A stretch of DNA of 64,000 nt from Methanothermococcus okinawensis IH1 (GTDB lineage Archaea; AGJL01; Methanococci; Methanococcales; Methanococcaceae), in assembly GCF_000179575.2 (NCBI RefSeq), contig NC_015636.1, positions 496,001-560,000 of the forward strand, given 5' to 3'. The position numbers were made by a program, and so were the translations under genes. Shown piece by piece: positions 59,599 through 64,000 of the stretch; the stretch's first letter is position 1, and the number at the start of each line of letters is the position of its first letter. The notes under the pieces are model-generated. The model was not told the origin of the DNA, ran no database searches, and saw only the letters and a list, made by a program, of their open reading frames with translations.

Positions 59599-60594
59599 AT
59601 GAACATAAAAAGAATTTTAAAAAATATACTGTTGTATGGCATAGGTATTATCATAATATTTTTGATAATATGGCATATCGGTATTGATGAGATAATCGCC
59701 GTATTTTCATCCATGAATATATATCTTTTTTTATTGGCTGTGCTAATATATATTATAACGATATTTACAATTGTTATGCGTTGGAAATCCATATTACAAA
59801 TAAACGAATATAATGCAAAATTCAAAAATTTATTCCTACTAAGTATGATGGGACAATTTATAAACAATATAACTCCATCTATGAAAGGAGGAAGTGAGCC
59901 TTTTAGAGCATATTATCTATCAAAATTAGAACATATTCCAAACCATATCTCATTTTCAAGTGTTGTGGTCGAGAGAGTATTGGATACTTTTGTATTTTTA
60001 ATACTAACATTTTTTGTAATTGTATATTTTATAATAAATGGGATTATCTACGCAAAGGAGCTCATATTTATATGGGTTCTTGTTGGGGGACTTACAGTGG
60101 TAGGATTATATATATTGATGCATAAAACACTGGCATTTAAAATCACATTAAAAATTGCGAAAATTATAACAAAATTTTCTTCAAAAACGATTAATGAGGA
60201 CAAGATAAAAGAATCCATTCGGCTATTCCAAGATAATATAAGATTTTTTAACAAAAATAAAAGAAAAATAATTATGCCATTTATACTATCATTTGGCTGG
60301 TGGATTTTAGATATTTTAAGAATATATGTATCATTTTTAGCAATTAAATGTAATATTTCGCTTGTAGCCATCTCTTCAACATATTTAATATCTCTCCTTA
60401 TAGGCATCATCCCTACATTGCCTGGAAGTCTCGGAACTTCCGATGCCGTAATGATTGCCATGTATTCACTATTTAACATTCCATATTCAAAAGCTGCTGC
60501 TGGAACGATTTTAGATAGGATAATCTCCTATGGATTAGCCACAATAATGGGAGCTCTGTCATATAAAATAATAAAAAGAAAATTAAATAAATAA
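59599..60594 (+). CDS. Lysylphosphatidylglycerol-synthase-TM-like membrane protein (UPF0104)
   Basis: This 331-residue integral membrane protein of the LPG_synthase_TM / UPF0104 family has about eight helices. Signature segments are NITPSMKGGSEPFRAYYLSK, VVVERVLDTFVFLILTFF and IGIIPTLPGSLGTSDAVMIAMYS. Members flip or modify lipids or sugars in some species; no role is established in methanogens. ATG 59599 with AGGGATG upstream is preferred over ATG 59593. It ends 18 bp before the next gene. Confidence 0.82.
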   Translation: MNIKRILKNILLYGIGIIIIFLIIWHIGIDEIIAVFSSMNIYLFLLAVLIYIITIFTIVMRWKSILQINEYNAKFKNLFLLSMMGQFINNITPSMKGGSEPFRAYYLSKLEHIPNHISFSSVVVERVLDTFVFLILTFFVIVYFIINGIIYAKELIFIWVLVGGLTVVGLYILMHKTLAFKITLKIAKIITKFSSKTINEDKIKESIRLFQDNIRFFNKNKRKIIMPFILSFGWWILDILRIYVSFLAIKCNISLVAISSTYLISLLIGIIPTLPGSLGTSDAVMIAMYSLFNIPYSKAAAGTILDRIISYGLATIMGALSYKIIKRKLNK

Positions 60595-60612
60595 TGATAT
60601 AATGGTGAAACC

Positions 60613-61035
60613 ATGATAGTCAATATTACCACTGGAAGAATGATGAAATCCCTTGAAGCATTTAAAGGTTCCAAACCTATTTATGATAAAAACGGACTTT
60701 TAGTTGTTAGGGGTATTTGCAGAGATAAGAATTTTGAAAATTATAATTCAATTAAAGAATATCTTGAAAGTAAATTGAAAGAAAATGGTTTTGAAATCGC
60801 AGACAGCGAGGATATAATATTGTTTATGGAAAAAATCAACGAAAAACTTGGAAAAGAAAGCGAAATATATCCAGATACTTTTGGATTTGAGATTATAAAA
60901 AAATCTTTTGAAAATATAGGTTGTAAATGCGATTATATCATTGGAAAAAAAGGGGAGCTCATGCTTGGAATAAGTTTATGGCATGAGAATGTTAAAGGAG
61001 CTCCGAGATTTGTAGAAGTTTTATGTTGCCAATAA
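60613..61035 (+). CDS. Methanogen-conserved hypothetical protein (possibly DUF2120)
   Basis: This 140-residue soluble protein starts IVNITTGRMMKSLEAFKGSKP and ends LWHENVKGAPRFVEVLCCQ with two adjacent cysteines. A third and fourth cysteine lie near 104-106 (IGCKCDY). It resembles small DUF2120-type methanogen proteins, but I am not certain. It follows the UPF0104 gene by 18 bp with GGTGAAACC as ribosome binding site, so the two are probably one operon. Its function is unknown. Confidence 0.5.
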   Translation: MIVNITTGRMMKSLEAFKGSKPIYDKNGLLVVRGICRDKNFENYNSIKEYLESKLKENGFEIADSEDIILFMEKINEKLGKESEIYPDTFGFEIIKKSFENIGCKCDYIIGKKGELMLGISLWHENVKGAPRFVEVLCCQ

Positions 61036-61133
61036 TAATATTTTTATTTAATTATTTTTATTAGTTTTATCCATAATTTTTGTTATTATTTTTATTTTTT
61101 TATTTATCTATTATTTTTATTTATTTGGTTATT

Positions 61134-61811
61134 TTATTTATTATTATTTATTACTTCATCCCTTGTTTTTTCAATGAATTCTATGACTTTATCGATACCT
61201 TCATCATTTTTTACGGATGTTAATAGCACATCCATATTTTCATTTAGGAGCTCGGCATCTTTTTTCATTTTTAATGGGTCTGCACCAACAGCATCTGAAA
61301 TATCCACTTTATTTATAATAGTTAAATCTGCGGTTTTGAATATCATAGGATGCTTTTCAACGGTATCGTCCCCTTCTGTAACGCTAACTACTACTATTCT
61401 TTTATGGGTCCCTAAATCAAAATCAGCAGGACATATTAAATTTCCAACATTTTCTATAAATAATATATCAATATTGTCTAAATCTAAGTCTGGTAAGGCA
61501 TGTCCAACCAAATGTGCATCCAAATGACATTCTTTTCCAGTATTTAATGGCATAACCTGAACATTGTGTTTTTTCATCCTTCCTGCATCATATTTTGCTA
61601 CCACATCCCCTGCAATACAGCCTATATTATATTTATCCTTTAAATTATCTATCAATTTTTCTATAAGTAGGGTTTTTCCACTCCCTGTTGCTCCCATAAA
61701 ATCAAATGCAACGACATTGTGTTTATTTAACAATTTTCTATTTTTATCTGCATGTTTTTTGTTGGCTTTAAGTAAATCTTTTCCTATATCCAATACACTA
61801 ACAAAATGCAT
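61134..61811 (-). CDS. hypB: Hydrogenase nickel-incorporation GTPase HypB
   Basis: This 225-residue SIMIBI-class GTPase delivers nickel to [NiFe]-hydrogenases. The P-loop is GATGSGKT (40-47). The inter-subunit metal site residues C95 and H96 (KECHLDAH) and C127 (LICPAD) match those of the M. jannaschii enzyme. The NKVD guanine motif is present. The N-terminal CxxCGC nickel site of bacterial HypB is absent, as usual in archaea. HypA is not adjacent. Its 5' flank abuts the TnpB element end at about 61859. Confidence 0.93.
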   Translation of the reverse strand: MHFVSVLDIGKDLLKANKKHADKNRKLLNKHNVVAFDFMGATGSGKTLLIEKLIDNLKDKYNIGCIAGDVVAKYDAGRMKKHNVQVMPLNTGKECHLDAHLVGHALPDLDLDNIDILFIENVGNLICPADFDLGTHKRIVVVSVTEGDDTVEKHPMIFKTADLTIINKVDISDAVGADPLKMKKDAELLNENMDVLLTSVKNDEGIDKVIEFIEKTRDEVINNNK

Positions 61812-61863
61812 ATATTATCACCTAAATATTTACTAATTTAAACTTCAAAATAATAATAGTGAA

Positions 61864-63069
61864 TTACCCCTCCCTTACGGAAGGGGCTTCCTGACTCATA
61901 GGGGAGTCTAACCCAGAGATTACCTTTATATAAGGTATAACTCTGAGTAGGGGTCTCCCCTCTGCAGGCACAGCGGACTCTCCCAGCCCTGATTTTAGTA
62001 TATTTAGGGATGCGTTGTAATCCCTGTCAATCTTCCAACCGCAGTTGGGACAAAAAAATACCCTATCAGATAATTTTAAGTTATCAACTACACAACCGCA
62101 GTTGGAACACTTTTTAGAAGTATATGCAGGATTTATTAATATTACTTCTCTACCAGCACCCTCCGCCTTGTAGAGAAGTAAGTTTATGAATTTACGCCAA
62201 GAACCGTCAAGAATATGACGGTTTAGAGTCTTCTGACCCTTTCTATTTTTAACCATGGACTTAATGTTTAAGTTTTCTAAAACTATTTTATCATAATTGT
62301 TTATGTAGTATCTTGATAGTTTATGTAGAAAATCATTTTTCTGATTGTTTAGTTTATCATATACCTTAATAAGTTTTAATTTAGTCTTTTTATAGTTGCT
62401 CGAACCCCTAACTTTTTTAGATAGGTTTTTCTGGACTTTCTTTATTTTATCCAAAGTTTTGTCAATAAACTTTGGATTTTCAAACTTATTGCCATCTGAA
62501 TCGATGGCATAACCATCGATTCCTAAATCGATACCTACAACCTTATTGGTTTTAGGTAGTGGTTTAGGTTCTTCTTCCACTTGGAAGAAGGCATGCCACT
62601 TACCTGTTAGTTCTTTTTTTATAATAACTCCTTTAATTTCTCCTTTGATTTTTTGATGTAGTTCTATAGGAATTTCTCCTATTTTAGACAGTTTGAGTCT
62701 TTTGGTTTTACAATCAAGTTTAAAACCTGATTGATTGTATTCTAATGTTTTGTAATGGTTTTTGGATGATTTGAATCTTAACTTACCTACTTTATATCCG
62801 TTCTGTTTTAGTTTTCCTAATGCTTTGAGATTGCCCCAAAGCTTATTATTCACCATTTGGAGAACTTTGGAATGGACTTTTTTAAGTTCAGGATATTCCT
62901 TTTTATGCTCTGTGATTAGTTTTTGAGTATCCTTTTTGTTTAGTTTTGGGTTTTTAGTTTTTTGTTCTAAAAGGTAATTATAGATGTATCTACAAATGTT
63001 TAGATGCTCTTCTATTGTTTCCCTGATTTTCCTGGATGGATAAATCCTGAACTTATAAGTCCTCATCAT
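61864..63069 (-). CDS. tnpB: RNA-guided endonuclease TnpB
   Basis: This protein of about 401 residues is the transposon-encoded nuclease ancestral to Cas12. The RuvC residues are intact: D180 (GIDLGIDGYAI), E264 (VLENLNIKSM) and the aspartates of KIDRDYNASLN (about 347-349). The zinc ribbon is CSNCG and CPNCG (320-342). The N-terminus MRTYKFRIYPS is typical. Family members cut DNA guided by an RNA from the element's right end (established knowledge). The final codons (SQEAPSVREG) lie inside the right-end hairpin. The start is ATG 63069 or 63066 behind GTGAT. Confidence 0.93.
   Translation of the reverse strand: MMRTYKFRIYPSRKIRETIEEHLNICRYIYNYLLEQKTKNPKLNKKDTQKLITEHKKEYPELKKVHSKVLQMVNNKLWGNLKALGKLKQNGYKVGKLRFKSSKNHYKTLEYNQSGFKLDCKTKRLKLSKIGEIPIELHQKIKGEIKGVIIKKELTGKWHAFFQVEEEPKPLPKTNKVVGIDLGIDGYAIDSDGNKFENPKFIDKTLDKIKKVQKNLSKKVRGSSNYKKTKLKLIKVYDKLNNQKNDFLHKLSRYYINNYDKIVLENLNIKSMVKNRKGQKTLNRHILDGSWRKFINLLLYKAEGAGREVILINPAYTSKKCSNCGCVVDNLKLSDRVFFCPNCGWKIDRDYNASLNILKSGLGESAVPAEGRPLLRVIPYIKVISGLDSPMSQEAPSVREG
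61867..61886 (-). ncRNA. Right-end hairpin of the TnpB guide RNA (omega RNA/reRNA) region
   Basis: Read on the tnpB strand, CCCCTTCC, GTAA and GGGAGGGG form an 8-bp hairpin with one G-U pair just before the stop codon. On the opposite strand the same positions give a C-A mismatch, so the structure is that of the tnpB-strand RNA. In TnpB systems the guide RNA scaffold overlaps the gene's 3' end and runs into flanking DNA. The flank here (downward from 61858) would be the guide. Confidence 0.55.
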
Positions 63070-63138
63070 TAGCATCACAGTTTGATTTACTTATAAATAG
63101 TAGTTTATACTAAAAACCATATAAATGTTTTGCCCGCA

Positions 63139-63308
63139 TTTCCGAGCAATAGCGAGGAAACCGTATAAATCCCGAAGGGATTTTGAGGATTCATCCCCTC
63201 CCTTATCTTCGAGCGAAGCGAGGAGATTTTACAATCACAACGAAGTTGTGAGTAATGAAAATCGTAAGATTTTCATCTAAATCCAAAGGATTTGTATAAC
63301 GGAAGGGG
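63139..63308. repeat. Array of six short hairpins beside the TnpB element
   Basis: Six hairpins follow one another: 63139-63160 (TTTCC/GGAAA), 63167-63183 (AAATCCC/GGGATTT), 63205-63227 (ATCTTC/GGAGAT), 63235-63251 (TCACAAC/GTTGTGA), 63255-63276 (ATGAAAATC/GATTTTCAT) and 63279-63293 (AAATCC/GGATTT). Loops are GAGCAATAGCGA, GAA, GAGCGAAGCGA, GAA, GTAA and AAA. The last four lie between CCCCTCCC (63195-63202) and GGAAGGGG (63301-63308), the two arms of the TnpB right-end hairpin. The remaining 264 bp to the next gene are AT-rich. Confidence 0.7.
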
Positions 63309-63572
63309 ACTTCTTGCGGAATAAGTTAAAAACTATTTATTACTAACCTTAACTATAAGATGAACTTTAATTTTAATTATAATATAATAATTAATAATTT
63401 TCTAATTTAATGAAAATATATAAAAATATATATAAAATTATAGATATAATGTATAATAGTGATATAATGTATATAGTAATTTTAATATATTAATATATTT
63501 TAAGATATACGGCATAAACATAAAATAAAGTTTAAAAATATTAATTTATAAGTTATCATCTCGGTGAAAATA

Positions 63573-64000
63573 ATGGGTTATATGGATATATTTAAATTTA
63601 GTCAGGAAGAAATCAGGGATTTAATTATCTCAACCTTAGCCATAGCACTTATATTTGCATGGTATGGTAGAGGCATTCCACATCTGGATTCATGGTTTGG
63701 AATTCTGTTTTTAATATCAATATTCACAGTTGGGAGTGGGTTTATATTACATGAATTAGCCCATAGAACAGTAGCTCGTCATTTTGGTGCATTGAGTGAA
63801 TTTAAAGCCTGGTATGAGGGATTAGCAATTGCATTGGTATTGAAAATAATATTGGGTTTTACTTTTATAGCCCCTGGTGCAGTTTATATTTACAAGGATT
63901 ACTTAACATCAAAAGAGAATGGACTTATATCACTTGCAGGACCTTTAACAAATATTTTATTGGCATTTGTATTTTATATGTTGCATATTCCTTTAATATC
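63573..64000 (+). CDS. Site-2 protease family metallopeptidase (M50), partial
   Basis: The first 142 residues are in the window; the rest lies beyond the right edge. The zinc motif HELAH is in GSGFILHELAHRTVARHFG (about residue 67). A later SLAGPLTNILLAFVF segment corresponds to the region of the third zinc ligand motif, here with Asn in place of the usual NPDG form. Membrane helices flank both. It would cut membrane-bound substrates inside the bilayer. Start ATG 63573 has GGTGAAAA upstream. Confidence 0.83.
   Translation, partial: MGYMDIFKFSQEEIRDLIISTLAIALIFAWYGRGIPHLDSWFGILFLISIFTVGSGFILHELAHRTVARHFGALSEFKAWYEGLAIALVLKIILGFTFIAPGAVYIYKDYLTSKENGLISLAGPLTNILLAFVFYMLHIPLI

Larger units (their letters stand above)
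61859..63130 (-). mobile_element. IS200/IS605-group element carrying only tnpB
   Basis: The element is read on the minus strand. Its right end is marked by the hairpin at 61867-61886 and a TTCAC-like terminal word (plus 61859-61863). The left end is uncertain: an AT-rich region at 63079-63130 or further. There is no Y1 transposase gene (tnpA) nearby, so mobility would need help from another copy. The element contains none of the GAGCTC sites that are frequent in the surrounding genes, consistent with recent arrival. Confidence 0.6.

Noticed and set aside
61134-61811. HypB as an ArgK/MeaB-type GTPase
   Set aside because: The C95-H96 and C127 metal ligands and overall length fit HypB, and the ArgK C-terminal arm is missing.

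Overview
The window is a chromosomal segment of a methanogenic archaeon of the order Methanococcales, most likely a thermophilic genus such as Methanothermococcus (inference). The evidence is the AT-rich DNA (roughly 30% GC by eye) with very GC-rich tRNA stems, GGTGAT-type ribosome binding sites before most genes, and genes typical of this order: MfnA (methanofuran), ComC (coenzyme M), CTP-dependent riboflavin kinase, archaeal riboflavin synthase, methylthioinosine phosphorylase, PycA/PycB and a bipartite tRNA 2-selenouridine synthase.

Layout. 0-2.7 kb: two secreted surface proteins on the minus strand, one cut by the window edge. 3-9.6 kb: a sulfur-transfer neighbourhood with the homocysteine-forming pair, the tRNA thiolation enzymes NcsA and ThiI, a second NcsA/TtcA-like PP-loop protein and the thiazole enzyme Thi4. 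9.7-15.3 kb: GNAT, B12/radical SAM, NOG1-like GTPase and a P-type H+-ATPase. 15.4-19.1 kb: ribosomal operon uL3-uL4-uL23-uL2-uS19. 19.3-22.1 kb: a translin-family gene and a TctA-like permease, both interrupted by -1 frameshifts, with tRNA-Ile(GAT) between them. 22.2-28.7 kb: ArgJ, split SelU, TsaC/YrdC with the purine nucleoside phosphorylase, and riboflavin genes. 28.7-44 kb: HD phosphohydrolase, Cdc48, fumarase beta, HemB, aIF5A, the aIF2alpha-Nop10-(DUF530-like)-CbiB run, MEMO and DUF389. 44.1-44.4 kb: tRNA-Arg(TCT) and tRNA-Glu(TTC). 44.8-51.2 kb: pyruvate carboxylase PycB-PycA, GatA, MfnA. 51.2-54 kb: FtsZ-SecE-Spt5-uL11 operon. 54.2-61.8 kb: Top6A, EndA, ComC, SecF-SecD, membrane protein, HypB. 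61.8-63.3 kb: an orphan TnpB element next to an array of small hairpins. 63.6 kb to the end: a partial site-2 protease.

The content is mostly core metabolism and information processing. The unusual signals are: (i) the palindrome GAGCTC, which I count about 75 times where about 4 are expected; (ii) six tight, nearly back-to-back hairpins at 63139-63293, four of which lie inside the loop of a second copy of the TnpB end hairpin; (iii) three independent -1 disruptions, one on a textbook T TTT TTA slippery heptamer; (iv) a GC-rich nested stem in the thi4 leader; (v) a 31-nt leader shared, with two mismatches, by two unrelated genes. Nop10 (52 aa) and a 28-aa membrane ORF are short genes that are easily missed.

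All functions are assigned by recognising motifs and families by eye; no database search was run.
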